Source of the DNA: Pseudomonadota bacterium
GTDB lineage: Bacteria > Pseudomonadota > Alphaproteobacteria > Rhizobiales > Devosiaceae
NCBI GenBank assembly: GCA_023393475.1
Contig: JAEWLC010000064.1
Coordinates: forward strand, 1 to 64,000
Direction of reading: 5' to 3'
DNA length: 64,000 nt
The translations under genes were made by a program, and so were the position numbers. A model generated the notes under the pieces. It was not told where the DNA came from. It did not search any database and worked only from the letters and a program-made list of their open reading frames with translations. The number at the start of each line of letters is the position of its first letter. Positions within the stretch are counted from its first letter, which is position 1. This document shows, in pieces, positions 32,894 to 41,883 of this stretch.

Positions 32894-34081
32894 ATGGCCA
32901 CTGAAGTAATGGAAAAGCCCCTGCAGTACCTCGACAAGGCGATGGGGGCCATCAAGGACCTCGGCATCTGGCCCGAGCAGCCCACCGAACAGCCGATCAC
33001 GGGTCTTCTGAACGAGATCACCGGGCTCGACGAGAACAAGGTGATTCTCATCGGCCGCACGCTCACCCAGGCCAGCGCCTTCAATGAAGTGGTGCGCAGC
33101 CAGGTTGCCGCGATGAAGGTCGGCGAGCGCTACGAAGAAATCACCAACGGCTTCAACTCGATCCGCGACGACGCCAAGTCGATGGTCGACCAGCTCGACG
33201 ACGGCAAGCTCGACCTGATGGAGCGCGCGTCGAACGTGTGGATGAAGGTGTCGCGCGGCGATATCGCGACCCGCTTCGACAAGATCCGCAACACCTATCT
33301 CGACGTCTCCAAGGAGACCAAGAACCAGGTCGACCGCGAGCACGTCATCCTCGAGGCCTATCGCGATTTCCGCGGCGCGCTGAAGCAGGCCGAGGTCATG
33401 GCGCTTGAGCTGCTGGATACCGCGACCAAGCATCTCGACGAGAAGAAGGCTGAACTGGGCACCGCCTCCGACGCCGTCGCCAATTTCAAGGACGGCACGC
33501 CGGCCGATCGCGCCAGGCTCGAAATGGACCGCGACGAGAAGCTGCGGACGCTGCAGAACGAGGAGCGCCGTTACCAGATCACCAAGGATCTCAGCGACAA
33601 CCTCACCATCTCCTACTCCACTTCCGAAGTGGTGATGGCCCGCCTGATGCAGACGACGCAGGCCAAGGAGCGGGTCTACCAGCAGGCGATCAGCTTCTTT
33701 TCGACCAACGAGACGGTGTTTACCGCGCTTTCGGCTTCGTTCACCGGGCTGTTCGGCCTGCATGAATCGACCGAGACGCTGAACGCCATGAAGGAAGGGA
33801 TGTCGAAGAGCCTCGAGACCCTCAGTGAGATCGGCGACCAGGTCGGCGAGGCCGCGGTGCGCGCCGGCTATGGCCCGACCATCCGCGCCGACGCGGTGAA
33901 GAAGCTCGTCGACTCGGTGGTGAACTTCCAGGAAAAGTCCCGCGTCATCATCAACGAGATGCGCGACGCGGCGACGAAGAACTCGGCCGAAATCCGCGAC
34001 GCGGTGGAAGACGGCAAGCGCCGTCTGGCGCAGCTTGCTGCAGAGGGCAACGCCCTGCTGCTGGAAGAGAAGAAGGCTTGA
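32894..34081 (+). CDS. Uncharacterised long helical protein, first gene of a three-gene operon
   Basis: I do not recognise a characterised family. The 395 residues are almost entirely helical by composition: few Pro or Gly, many heptad-like Leu/Ile/Ala positions, and predicted coiled coils near 170-260 and 340-395. No signal peptide or membrane helix is visible. A central segment (about 262-320, around QTTQAKERVYQQAISFF and STETLNAMKEGMSKSLETL) vaguely resembles the helical repeats of TelA-type toxic anion proteins, but I cannot confirm it. The ATG at 32894 has GAGGAA 10 bases upstream; an ATG at 32855 is possible. It is followed at 31 bases by a membrane protein and a Gly-rich coiled-coil protein. 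Confidence 0.75.
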   Translation: MATEVMEKPLQYLDKAMGAIKDLGIWPEQPTEQPITGLLNEITGLDENKVILIGRTLTQASAFNEVVRSQVAAMKVGERYEEITNGFNSIRDDAKSMVDQLDDGKLDLMERASNVWMKVSRGDIATRFDKIRNTYLDVSKETKNQVDREHVILEAYRDFRGALKQAEVMALELLDTATKHLDEKKAELGTASDAVANFKDGTPADRARLEMDRDEKLRTLQNEERRYQITKDLSDNLTISYSTSEVVMARLMQTTQAKERVYQQAISFFSTNETVFTALSASFTGLFGLHESTETLNAMKEGMSKSLETLSEIGDQVGEAAVRAGYGPTIRADAVKKLVDSVVNFQEKSRVIINEMRDAATKNSAEIRDAVEDGKRRLAQLAAEGNALLLEEKKA

Positions 34082-34112
34082 TAGGCAAGGCGGAGCGCAG
34101 ACTGGCTCGACC

Positions 34113-35051
34113 ATGAGCACGACGACGGCGACCGAGAAGGCCCCGCTCGACGAGGTAATGCTGGCGATGGACGTGGTCGACACGCTCCGTCACCGGCAGG
34201 ACCTGGTTGAGCGCGAACTCGCGGGTGAGGCGCGCGAGAAACAGCTCATCGACCGGCTGCGCGAAATCTACCACCAGCAGGGCATCGAGGTGACCGACGC
34301 CGTCCTGGCGGAGGGCGTCAAGGCGCTCGACGAGAGCCGCTTCACCTACACGCCGCCCAAGCCGAGCCTCGGCGTCAGCCTCGCCAAGCTCTATGTCGGC
34401 CGCAAGAAATGGGGCCCGGCGGCAATCGGCATCGTGCTGCTGCTGGTCGTGGGGCTAGGTGGCTATTTCCTCGCCTACAAGCCTTTCGAGCAGGCCCAGA
34501 TCGACGGCGCGCGGATCGAGCTCAGCGAGAAGCTGCCGGCGCAGATGGATGCGCTCTACCAGTCGATCTTCGAGGAAACCAAGGTGCAGCAGGCGGCGAC
34601 CACTGCCGAGGCCCTGCGCGACCGCGGCAAGGTCGCGGCCAGCGAGGGCAACCGGGCGGGAGCCGAACAGGCGATCACCCAGCTGACGGCGCTGCGCGAC
34701 AGGATCCGCCAGAGCTACCAGCTCAAGATCGTCAACCGGCCGGACCAGAAGACCGGCTTCTGGACCTTCCCCGAGGTGAACACCGCGGCGACCAACTACT
34801 ATGTCGTTGTCGAAGCCATCGGCGACGACGGCAAGCCGCTGACCCTGCCCGTCATCAACGAGGAAAACGGCCAGACCGAGAACGTCGCCATCTGGGGCGT
34901 GCGGGTGCCCGAGAACACCTACAAATCGGTCGAGGCCGACAAGAAGGACGATGGGATCGTGCAGCGCAACGTGCTGGGCATGAAGGAATACGGCTTTCTC
35001 GATGTCGACTACGTGATGCCGGTGATGAACGGCGCGGTGACCAAGTGGTGA
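34113..35051 (+). CDS. Single-pass membrane protein, second gene of the three-gene operon (possibly DUF6384)
   Basis: The 312 residues have a charged helical N-terminal domain (about 10-75), a short Pro-containing linker, one membrane helix (about 101-122, IGIVLLLVVGLGGYFLAY) and a C-terminal domain of helices then beta structure (about 125-312). With basic residues (GRKK) just before the helix, the N-terminus is expected in the cytoplasm and the C-terminal domain in the periplasm. I recall similar proteins as DUF6384, but this is uncertain. It precedes the third gene by four bases. Confidence 0.75.
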   Translation: MSTTTATEKAPLDEVMLAMDVVDTLRHRQDLVERELAGEAREKQLIDRLREIYHQQGIEVTDAVLAEGVKALDESRFTYTPPKPSLGVSLAKLYVGRKKWGPAAIGIVLLLVVGLGGYFLAYKPFEQAQIDGARIELSEKLPAQMDALYQSIFEETKVQQAATTAEALRDRGKVAASEGNRAGAEQAITQLTALRDRIRQSYQLKIVNRPDQKTGFWTFPEVNTAATNYYVVVEAIGDDGKPLTLPVINEENGQTENVAIWGVRVPENTYKSVEADKKDDGIVQRNVLGMKEYGFLDVDYVMPVMNGAVTKW

Positions 35052-35055
35052 GCGC

Positions 35056-36615
35056 ATGAGCCTGTCCGGCCCCGACGCGCTGAGATCGCTGGACGACGCG
35101 CTGCGCGACATCCGGCGCGAGGAGGATGAGATCGCCAAGCGCCTGTCGCGTTCGGCCGAGCTCGTCACCAAGTTCAAGGAAACCGAGAGCGAGCTGTTGC
35201 GGCAGCTGGCCGAGGTGCGGCTCGATCCCACCACGCAGGCCGAGCTCAGCGGCAGGCTGACCCAGGCCGAGAGCAAGGCGCGGGAGATGCTGAGCCGGCA
35301 TGGAGCGGAATTGAATTCCGCCGAGGGCCAGCTCAAGGAGCTCGACAAGCAGATCGCGGCATTGGCCAAGGAGCGCGCGGAAAAGCTCGAGGCCGCGGCA
35401 GCGGCGCAGAAGAGCCTCAAGACGCTGGCCGACAAGGTTTCGGTCGAGGGCGTCAAGGACCCCATCTATGCCGAAAAGCGCGGTGCGGCCGAGCAACTGG
35501 CCCAGGTGGCGGCTGAGAGCATTCGCAAGACCGAGCAGTCCGAGGCGGACCGGGAAGAAAAGGGCAAGCCCTACCGCGACGATCCGCTGTTCATGTACCT
35601 GTGGGAACGCGGCTACGGCACGCGGAACTACCGCGAGAACAACCTGATCCGTTATTTCGACAGCCTGATCGCCGGGCTCGTCGGGTTCCCCGAGGCGCGG
35701 GCGAACTTCGCCATGCTCAACGAGATCCCGATGCGGCTGCGCGAGCACGCGGAGCGCCAGCAGCAGATCGCCGCGGCGGCAGCCGAGGAAGTGACGCAGC
35801 TCGAAAAGGCCGCTGTCGACGCGGCCGGCGGCAAGCCGATGCGCGAGCAGCTCGAAGCGGCGCAGGCGCGGATCGTGGCCATCGACGAAGCCATGGTGGC
35901 GGCAGAGGACAAGCGCGACGAGCGGGCGCGCGAGCAGCGCGAGCTGGCACAGGGCAGCGATCCGGCATTCTCGTCGGCGGTGAGCGGCCTAGCCGAAGCG
36001 CTGGGACGCGAGGATATCCAGTCCCTGCTCGCGGCGGCGCGCGCCACGCAGACCGCGCAGGACGACACCATCGTCAAGCAGATCGACGAATCGCGGCAGC
36101 GCGCGCTCGAGGAAGATGCTGACAGCCGCGACCAGAAGGCGCGGCTCAAGACGCTGGCGGCGCGGCGGCGCGAACTCGAGGATATCCAGTACGAGTTCAA
36201 GAAGCAGGGTTTCGACAACCCGCGCTCGACCTTCCGCGAGGACAAGCTGGTCGGCGACCTCCTGAACGATTTCCTGCGCGGCGGCATTTCGGCTGCGGAC
36301 TACTGGGGCCAGTGGCAGCGCAGCCAGAACTGGCATGGCGGCCCCGCCGCGCCGCGCCAGCAGAACTCGCCCTGGGGCGGCAATTCGGGCGGCTTCAGCT
36401 GGCCGGATTCGAGCTTTGGCGGCGGAGTACCGGGCAACCAGCGCGGCGGAAACAACGGCGGCTTCGGTGGCGGCTGGGGCCGCCTGCCCTCGGATGGCGG
36501 CGGCTTCGGCGGCGGCGGCAATTCGGGCGGAGGCGGAGGCGGCTTCTCGCGCCCCCGCACCGGCTCAAGCGGCAACCGCACCAGCGGCGGCTTCAAGACC
36601 GGCGGCGGTTTCTAG
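35056..36615 (+). CDS. Coiled-coil protein with Gly/Trp/Phe-rich tail, third gene of the operon
   Basis: The 519 residues have three parts: an N-terminal coiled coil (about 10-145, many Glu, Lys and Arg in heptads), a second helical region (about 150-415) with a short conserved-looking stretch FMYLWERGYGTRNYREN, and a low-complexity tail (about 435-519) made of Gly with Asn, Ser, Phe and Trp, ending GGGF. No signal or membrane segment is seen, so it probably acts in the cytosol with the membrane partner. The Gly-rich end resembles tails that mediate weak self-association. It follows the previous gene by four bases. Function unknown. Confidence 0.75.
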   Translation: MSLSGPDALRSLDDALRDIRREEDEIAKRLSRSAELVTKFKETESELLRQLAEVRLDPTTQAELSGRLTQAESKAREMLSRHGAELNSAEGQLKELDKQIAALAKERAEKLEAAAAAQKSLKTLADKVSVEGVKDPIYAEKRGAAEQLAQVAAESIRKTEQSEADREEKGKPYRDDPLFMYLWERGYGTRNYRENNLIRYFDSLIAGLVGFPEARANFAMLNEIPMRLREHAERQQQIAAAAAEEVTQLEKAAVDAAGGKPMREQLEAAQARIVAIDEAMVAAEDKRDERAREQRELAQGSDPAFSSAVSGLAEALGREDIQSLLAAARATQTAQDDTIVKQIDESRQRALEEDADSRDQKARLKTLAARRRELEDIQYEFKKQGFDNPRSTFREDKLVGDLLNDFLRGGISAADYWGQWQRSQNWHGGPAAPRQQNSPWGGNSGGFSWPDSSFGGGVPGNQRGGNNGGFGGGWGRLPSDGGGFGGGGNSGGGGGGFSRPRTGSSGNRTSGGFKTGGGF

Positions 36616-36625
36616 CGAGCGAGGG

Positions 36626-36651
36626 CCCACTGCCCGTTGTGCGGGCGTGGG
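36626..36651 (+). terminator. Strong hairpin after the three-gene operon
   Basis: CCCAC-T-GCCCG pairs with CGGGC-GTGGG around the loop TTGTG, with one bulged T. It starts 10 bases after the stop codon. The nearest T-run (TTTTTTT) comes 25 bases later, so termination may be Rho-independent only in part. Confidence 0.45.
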
Positions 36652-36741
36652 ACCGCTGCTGGCCCAAACAGACACTTTTTTTGGCGGTCGATCCGGGCCT
36701 AGCTTGGCCGCTCCCGAATGGGCGCGTACCAAGGCTTCGTC

Positions 36742-37614
36742 TCAGGCCTCTGGGATAACTCTGTTGAACCGTTCGGGCGTGACGCTGGCCGGTTCGGGGC
36801 CGCCGCGCTGGCCCGTCTCCAGCGCATCGATCGCTGCGAGTTCTGCTTCGCTGAGAACGAAGTCGAACACATCGAAATTCTCGGCAATACGCTCCGGATT
36901 CACCGATTTGGGGATCACCTGCCGCCCCTGCTGCAATCCCCAGCGCAGCATCACCTGCGCGGAGCTCTTGCCACGCGCAGCTGCAATACCGGCGATCACC
37001 GGGTCTGCGAGCGTGCTCCTGTCGCCACCGCGATAGAAGGTGATGCCACCGATCGGCGACCACGCCTGCGTCAGGATGCCATGCCGGGCATTCGCTGCCT
37101 GCACGTCATGCTGCTGGAAGAAGGGGTGCACCTCGATCTGGTTGACCGCCGGTACCACCTCCGTGTCCGCCAGTAGCAGGTCGAGATACTCCACCATGAA
37201 GTTGCTGACGCCTATGGCTCGCACCCGTCCGTCCTTGAGCAGCCTCTCCAGCGCCCGGTACGCCCCGAGCGTCCGGTCGAAGTCTGTCGGCAACGGCTGG
37301 TGCAGGATCAGCAGGTCGATCTGCTCGACGCCGAGCTTGCGCGAACTCTTTTCGAAGCCATGCAGCGTCTGGTCATAGCCGTAGTCGCCGATCCAGATCT
37401 TGGTCTCGATGAACACCGCCTCGCGCCCGAGGCCCGAGCGGCGGATGCCCTCACCTACGTTTCGCTCATTGCCATAGGAGGCGGCCGTGTCGATGTGCCG
37501 GTAGCCGATCCGTAGCGCCGCCTCGACGGCCGCGACGGTGTCATCCGGTGGCGTCTGGAATACCCCGAAACCTAGCGCCGGCATCGTGACGCCATTGTTG
37601 AGCGTGAACTGCAT
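36742..37614 (-). CDS. Aldo/keto reductase
   Basis: An NADPH-dependent carbonyl reductase of 290 residues with a TIM-barrel fold. The catalytic tetrad is visible: Asp and Tyr in RHIDTAASYGNE, Lys in IETKIW, and His in LLILHQP. The NADPH-binding end reads IPKSVNPERIAENFDVF. It resembles the 2,5-diketo-gluconate reductase group. It is divergent from a LysR gene that probably controls it; the substrate is unknown. Confidence 0.9.
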   Translation of the reverse strand: MQFTLNNGVTMPALGFGVFQTPPDDTVAAVEAALRIGYRHIDTAASYGNERNVGEGIRRSGLGREAVFIETKIWIGDYGYDQTLHGFEKSSRKLGVEQIDLLILHQPLPTDFDRTLGAYRALERLLKDGRVRAIGVSNFMVEYLDLLLADTEVVPAVNQIEVHPFFQQHDVQAANARHGILTQAWSPIGGITFYRGGDRSTLADPVIAGIAAARGKSSAQVMLRWGLQQGRQVIPKSVNPERIAENFDVFDFVLSEAELAAIDALETGQRGGPEPASVTPERFNRVIPEA

Positions 37615-37713
37615 CTGGTCCTCAGGTGAGTATGGAGAGAGGTCATGCTACGCGCTTACCGACTATGCCACTATGGGCTAGAGTTCACTTACGCTCATGA
37701 ATTGGAGTCATGA
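37615..37713. promoter_or_regulatory. Divergent control region between aldo/keto reductase and LysR genes
   Basis: This 99-base gap contains TTCA-N10-TGAA (37684-37701), which fits the LysR T-N11-A pattern, and two direct copies of TCATGAA at 37695-37701 and 37708-37714. TGGAG at 37703-37707 serves as the LysR RBS. Confidence 0.4.
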
Positions 37714-38616
37714 ATGGCGAAGGTTGAGACCGGTGACTTGCAGGCTTTCCTCGCCGTGGCACGGGTGCGCAGTTTCACCCGCGCGGCGGCGCAGCTGGGG
37801 GTGTCGCAGTCGGCCCTGAGCCACACAATTCGCGGCATGGAGAAGCGGCTCGGCATCCGCCTCCTCGAACGCACCACCCGCAGCGTCTCCCCCACCGCAG
37901 CAGGCCGACGCTTGCTCAACCGCGCCGGCCCCCGCATGGCCGAGATCGAGGCCGAACTCGAGGCTCTCACCGCTTTCCGCGACACCCCGGCTGGCACCAT
38001 CCGCATCAACGCCAGCGAAACGGCGCTACGCTCCGTGCTTTGGCCGTTCATCGACGGCTTCGCCAGGACCTACCCGGACATCAAGATTGAGGTCGATGTC
38101 GAGAATGGCCTCATCGACATCGTTGAGCACGGCTATGACGCCGGTGTCCGGTTCGGTGAGCAGGTCGCCCGCGACATGATCGCCACCCGCATCGCCCCCG
38201 ACTGGCGCATGGCAGTCGTCGCCGCGCCGGCCTATTTCGCCGGCCGCGAAGTGCCGCAAACGCCCGACGACCTCACCGACCACAATTGCATCAACCTGCG
38301 GCTCGTCACCTATGGCGGTTTCTACGCCTGGGAGTTCGAGAAGGATCGCCGGCGCCTCAATGTGCGTGTCGATGGCCAACTGGCATTCAACGCCAATCAA
38401 CACGTCCTCGCCGCAGTCCTCACCGGCCACGGCATTGCCTGCATGCCCGAAGAAATGGTGGCCGAGCCGATCGCCTCCGGTGCCCTCGTCCACCTGCTCA
38501 AGGGCTGGATGCCGACCTTTGCCGGCTACCACCTCTACTACCCCAGCCGCGAGCACTCCCCCGCCTTTCAGCTCTTCGTTCAGGCTATCCGGTACAGAGG
38601 ACGGATAGCGCCCTAG
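37714..38616 (+). CDS. LysR-family transcriptional regulator
   Basis: A 300-residue regulator with an N-terminal winged helix (about 6-65, RSFTRAAAQLGVSQSALSHTIRGME) and a C-terminal substrate-binding domain (about 92-295). LysR proteins are usually transcribed away from a gene they control, which here is the aldo/keto reductase. The inducer is unknown. Confidence 0.93.
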   Translation: MAKVETGDLQAFLAVARVRSFTRAAAQLGVSQSALSHTIRGMEKRLGIRLLERTTRSVSPTAAGRRLLNRAGPRMAEIEAELEALTAFRDTPAGTIRINASETALRSVLWPFIDGFARTYPDIKIEVDVENGLIDIVEHGYDAGVRFGEQVARDMIATRIAPDWRMAVVAAPAYFAGREVPQTPDDLTDHNCINLRLVTYGGFYAWEFEKDRRRLNVRVDGQLAFNANQHVLAAVLTGHGIACMPEEMVAEPIASGALVHLLKGWMPTFAGYHLYYPSREHSPAFQLFVQAIRYRGRIAP

Positions 38617-38862
38617 CTCAATGCCTTCGGCGTGGCGGCGGGGTAGCGAGCACGAGACGAGCGTCGTCTTTGGTGCACAACGGACGCCCACAAGAGTGAT
38701 GGGACGTGGGGGCTGTCGTACCAAAGACTGCATCGCAGGATAGCTTAGTCGCCGGAGCCGACAGCCGCACGCTGACGATAGACGGCGTGTTCCAGGCCCC
38801 ATCAGGTGTAACCGGCGAGCTGGTGGCCGCCGCGGCGTCAATGGTGGCGGGGCGCCGACCCG
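38617..38862. other. Non-coding part of the 475-base gap after the LysR gene
   Basis: The stretch between the LysR gene and the AAA-LuxR gene holds only the possible 38-residue gene listed next. In this 246-base part I see no convincing gene, RNA or terminator. A 57-codon frame from GTG 38705 on the plus strand has no RBS and unlikely composition. Confidence 0.4.
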
Positions 38863-38979
38863 CTAGGCCTGGTTGACGGCGCCGGCTACTGCGAGGACGA
38901 CGCAGACGGCTACCACCCCTGCATAGAGCACGACCTTGATCTTCTGTCGGATACGTTCTTCGGGTTCGAGCTCGGCCAC
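38863..38979 (-). CDS. Possible 38-residue single-pass membrane protein
   Basis: A short frame with GTG start encodes a charged head (AELEPEERIRQKIK) followed by one hydrophobic helix (VVLYAGVVAVCVVLAVAGAV) and ends NQA. A stop codon in the same frame just upstream makes this the only possible start. A weak purine run (GAAAGG) lies about 14 bases upstream. The head-plus-helix pattern is typical of true small membrane proteins, but with this length and RBS it could be chance. Confidence 0.4.
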   Translation of the reverse strand: MAELEPEERIRQKIKVVLYAGVVAVCVVLAVAGAVNQA

Positions 38980-39091
38980 TGTCGTTCACGCCTTTCGGGT
39001 TTTGTTCCGGTTGCAGCGTTACTGGTCATGGCGGTATGGCGTCGTGATGTCCAGCGTGGCGAAATGAGGGCAAGCGGCTTCCGCGTAGCCG

Positions 39092-41674
39092 CTAAAGCAC
39101 GCCGACCTCCCGCGCCAGCGCAATGGCCTCGCCGCGTGAGTGGCTGCCAAGCTTTTCCAGGAGGCTGGCAACGTGGTGGTCCACGGTCTTCGGGGCGATG
39201 GCGAGGTCGGCGGCGATGCGCTTGCTGGAAAAGCCCTTGCCCACCAGCTGGAGAATTTCCATCTCGCGGCGGGTCAGCCCGAGGGCATTGTCGCGCGTGG
39301 TGCGGCGCGGGCCCTTGGCGACATGGGCGATGCCGCGCTGGCGCATGCGGGCCCTTACCCGATCGGCCGAGGCATAGGCGCCCACCGCCTCGAAGGCGGA
39401 AACCGCCTCGCGCTGGGCCGCCTCGTCGCCCCCGGCAAGCGCCATGGCGGCATCGAACGGCGCCCCGCGCTCCTGCCATAGGGTAGCGGCGCGCCGCCAG
39501 TTGCCCGCGAGTTCCGCGCGGTAGGGCTCGGGAAGTGCGTCGAGTGACCTGATCTCCGGCGCGGCACCCAGCCGGGCGATCCAGACGGGCAGCTCCGCAT
39601 GCATGCGGTCGTTGGGCGTCATGGCATGCGCCTCGCGCAGCGTCTGCAGCGCCTCCCCGACATCGCCGTGGCCGAGCCAGGCCTGCTCGGCGAGCAGGGC
39701 CCCATAGGGCGCCAGCCGCTGGACTTCGCGGTTCGCGCTCAGGTGGCTGCGCATTTCGGCGAGCAGCGGATCGATGCCCGGGTCGCCGCGCCTGAGGCGC
39801 AGGCGGGCGAGGGCCCCGGCGGAGTTGTAGCGCATCATCGAGCTGGCGGTGTCGTCGCCGAGTATGGGCAGGACGATGTCGCCGACGGCGTCGAGGTCGC
39901 CCTGCCGGAGGCAGGTCTCGGCAAGCCAGCCGCTCATGTATTGCGTCCAGGTGTCGAGGTCGCGTTCGCGGCAATAGGCGATACCCTCGGCCAGCACCCT
40001 CGCCGCTTCAGTCAGGTCCAGCGCGTTGACCAGCGAGCAGCCGAGATTGGTGTAGGCGCGGGCGGCATGCTCCTGGAAGTTATGGGCCAGAGCGATGGCG
40101 AGGCTGTCGCGCAGCTCGGACAGGCCGAGTTCGACATCGACCCAGATGCGGGCGGTGCCGACATTGTTGAGGGCATGCGAGATGATATCGGGGCGCCCGA
40201 GGACCTGCCCGAGCGCGATCGCCTCGCGACCGTCGGTGATCGCGTCTTCGGCGCAGTCGGCGAGCATGGCGAGGTGGGCGCGGTTGGAATAGGCCATTGC
40301 CAGTTCCGGCCCGGGCGGCTGCGTCTCGAGCAGGGCGATGGCTTCGGTCCCGTAGCTCTCGGCGTCGTCGCGGCAGCCGTTGAGATAGCTCATGCGGCTG
40401 AGCCAGCGCACGGTGTCACCCTCCAGAACGGTGTCGCCGAGTTGCCGGTAGAGGGCGCGGGCCTGCTTCTGGGCCTCGATTGCCTCAGGCAGGCGCCCGA
40501 CCAGATGGCATTCGAAGGCGTAGCGGCTGTGGAGCAGCGCCCGGTCGGCGGGATCGAAATCGTCGGCGAGCCGCAGCATGGCGCGGTAATGCTCGGCCGC
40601 CTCGCGGTGGGCGCCGATCCGCGACGCCTCGTAAGCCGCCAGCGGCGCCAGTTCCCGTACCGCAGCGGCGTCCATGGCCTCGGCTGCATGGTGGACGAGC
40701 CGCGCCGGCGAGATCCGGTCGGTGTCGCGGAGCACTGCGAGCGCCCGGACGTTGAGCGCGGCGCGTTCCGGTGCGGTCAGCGCCGCCTCGACCGCGCGGC
40801 GGGCGATCTCGTGCCGGAAGGCGTAGCCGCCCTGGTGATGCTCGAGCATGCCGTGGGCGATGCACTCGCTGAGCCCCTGGTCGGCCCGGTCCAGCATCCC
40901 CGCCAGCACCGACGGTTCGACCCGGCGCGGGAAAATGCTGACCACGGCGAGGGCCGCCTGCCCCGCCGGGCTCAATCGCTCGCTGCGCGCCAGCGTCGCG
41001 TCGCGGACGCTCGCCGGCAACACATCGGCGCCGGCCCGGATCAGTTCGGTGGCAAGGAAGGGGTTGCCGGCGCTCGCCGCGTAGATGGCAGCGGCATCCT
41101 GGCCCGATGTGCTGGCGAGCGCCGACACTGCCTCCGCACTGAGGGCCGGCACATCGAGCCGCGTGATGCGGTCGACAGGAACATCGGCGAGCGCCCGGGC
41201 CAGCCGGCGGCGACCCTCGCTCGCATCATCGCGGGCCGTGAGCAGGAGCAGCGCCGGGGCCTTGCCGATACGGCGGCCGAAATAGCGCACGAAATCCAGC
41301 GTCGCGTCGTCGGCCCAGTGGAGATCCTCGACCAGCACCACGGTCGTGCGGGTGCTGTCGGCAAACGCGGTGAGGGCCGCCGAAAACAGCGGCAGCCGTT
41401 CGGACTGGGCATCGCCGAGATAACGCTCGATCGGCCAGCCGGCCTCGCGCGCGAGATCATGCAGCGGACCGAGCGGATCGGGCACCGTCAGGTTCTCGCA
41501 GGCGCTGCGCAGCACCGCCACACCGGCGGGAAGGCCGGCGAGGAAGGCTTCGGCGAGGCTGGTCTTGCCGGCGCCGCCTTCGCCGACCAGCGCCGCGACC
41601 CGGCCGCGTCCGGCGGTCGCGTGGTCGAGTTCGGCGCGCAACGCGGCTAGTTGGCCGTCTCTCTCAAGCAACAT
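39092..41674 (-). CDS. Large AAA-ATPase LuxR-type regulator (LAL-like)
   Basis: An 860-residue signal-integrating transcription factor. It starts with an AAA/NB-ARC-like ATPase (about 1-260; Walker A GEGGAGKTS at 31-39 and the Walker B region TVVLVEDLHWADD), continues as tetratricopeptide-like helical repeats (about 330-720) and ends with a LuxR-type helix-turn-helix (about 795-858, LTRREMEILQLVGKGFSSKRI). The start at 41674 (MLLERDGQLAALR) is typical for the family; the longer frame is not. It is divergent from the DUF4242 gene, the most likely target along with itself. The ligand is unknown. Confidence 0.9.
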   Translation of the reverse strand: MLLERDGQLAALRAELDHATAGRGRVAALVGEGGAGKTSLAEAFLAGLPAGVAVLRSACENLTVPDPLGPLHDLAREAGWPIERYLGDAQSERLPLFSAALTAFADSTRTTVVLVEDLHWADDATLDFVRYFGRRIGKAPALLLLTARDDASEGRRRLARALADVPVDRITRLDVPALSAEAVSALASTSGQDAAAIYAASAGNPFLATELIRAGADVLPASVRDATLARSERLSPAGQAALAVVSIFPRRVEPSVLAGMLDRADQGLSECIAHGMLEHHQGGYAFRHEIARRAVEAALTAPERAALNVRALAVLRDTDRISPARLVHHAAEAMDAAAVRELAPLAAYEASRIGAHREAAEHYRAMLRLADDFDPADRALLHSRYAFECHLVGRLPEAIEAQKQARALYRQLGDTVLEGDTVRWLSRMSYLNGCRDDAESYGTEAIALLETQPPGPELAMAYSNRAHLAMLADCAEDAITDGREAIALGQVLGRPDIISHALNNVGTARIWVDVELGLSELRDSLAIALAHNFQEHAARAYTNLGCSLVNALDLTEAARVLAEGIAYCRERDLDTWTQYMSGWLAETCLRQGDLDAVGDIVLPILGDDTASSMMRYNSAGALARLRLRRGDPGIDPLLAEMRSHLSANREVQRLAPYGALLAEQAWLGHGDVGEALQTLREAHAMTPNDRMHAELPVWIARLGAAPEIRSLDALPEPYRAELAGNWRRAATLWQERGAPFDAAMALAGGDEAAQREAVSAFEAVGAYASADRVRARMRQRGIAHVAKGPRRTTRDNALGLTRREMEILQLVGKGFSSKRIAADLAIAPKTVDHHVASLLEKLGSHSRGEAIALAREVGVL

Positions 41675-41883
41675 CGTGTTCGTACCGCAAAAGGCGCCCA
41701 CCCGCGGAGAGATCATATGAATTAGCAGAACACCGGGCGGGACGGAACATTCCCGACGGTGTTTCAGAAAATGGGCAATCGGACGGGCAAAACCCGGTAA
41801 TGCCGCCGATACCCAGGCACGGGGGGCAAAGAGCAGTTTCGCGACGGCCGCAGCGGCGGCCATCAACCCAACAGGAGACTGCC

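Noticed and set aside
32894..34081. Naming the first operon protein TelA (toxic anion resistance)
   Set aside because: Only a loose similarity of helical stretches is visible; the C-terminal pattern typical of TelA is not clear, so the gene is left unnamed.
36355..36612. Repeated Gly codons that could suggest a CRISPR or tandem repeat array
   Set aside because: There are no constant repeats with unique spacers; the pattern comes from Gly-rich coding in one frame.
38705..38878. 57-codon frame on the plus strand in the gap after the LysR gene
   Set aside because: No RBS, no hydrophobic or domain pattern, and it overlaps the more plausible small membrane protein on the other strand.
39599..41650. 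683-codon plus-strand open frame opposite the AAA-LuxR gene
   Set aside because: Shadow of a well-supported regulator; the translation is rich in Arg, Gly and His without any domain pattern. The same applies to frames opposite edd and zwf.
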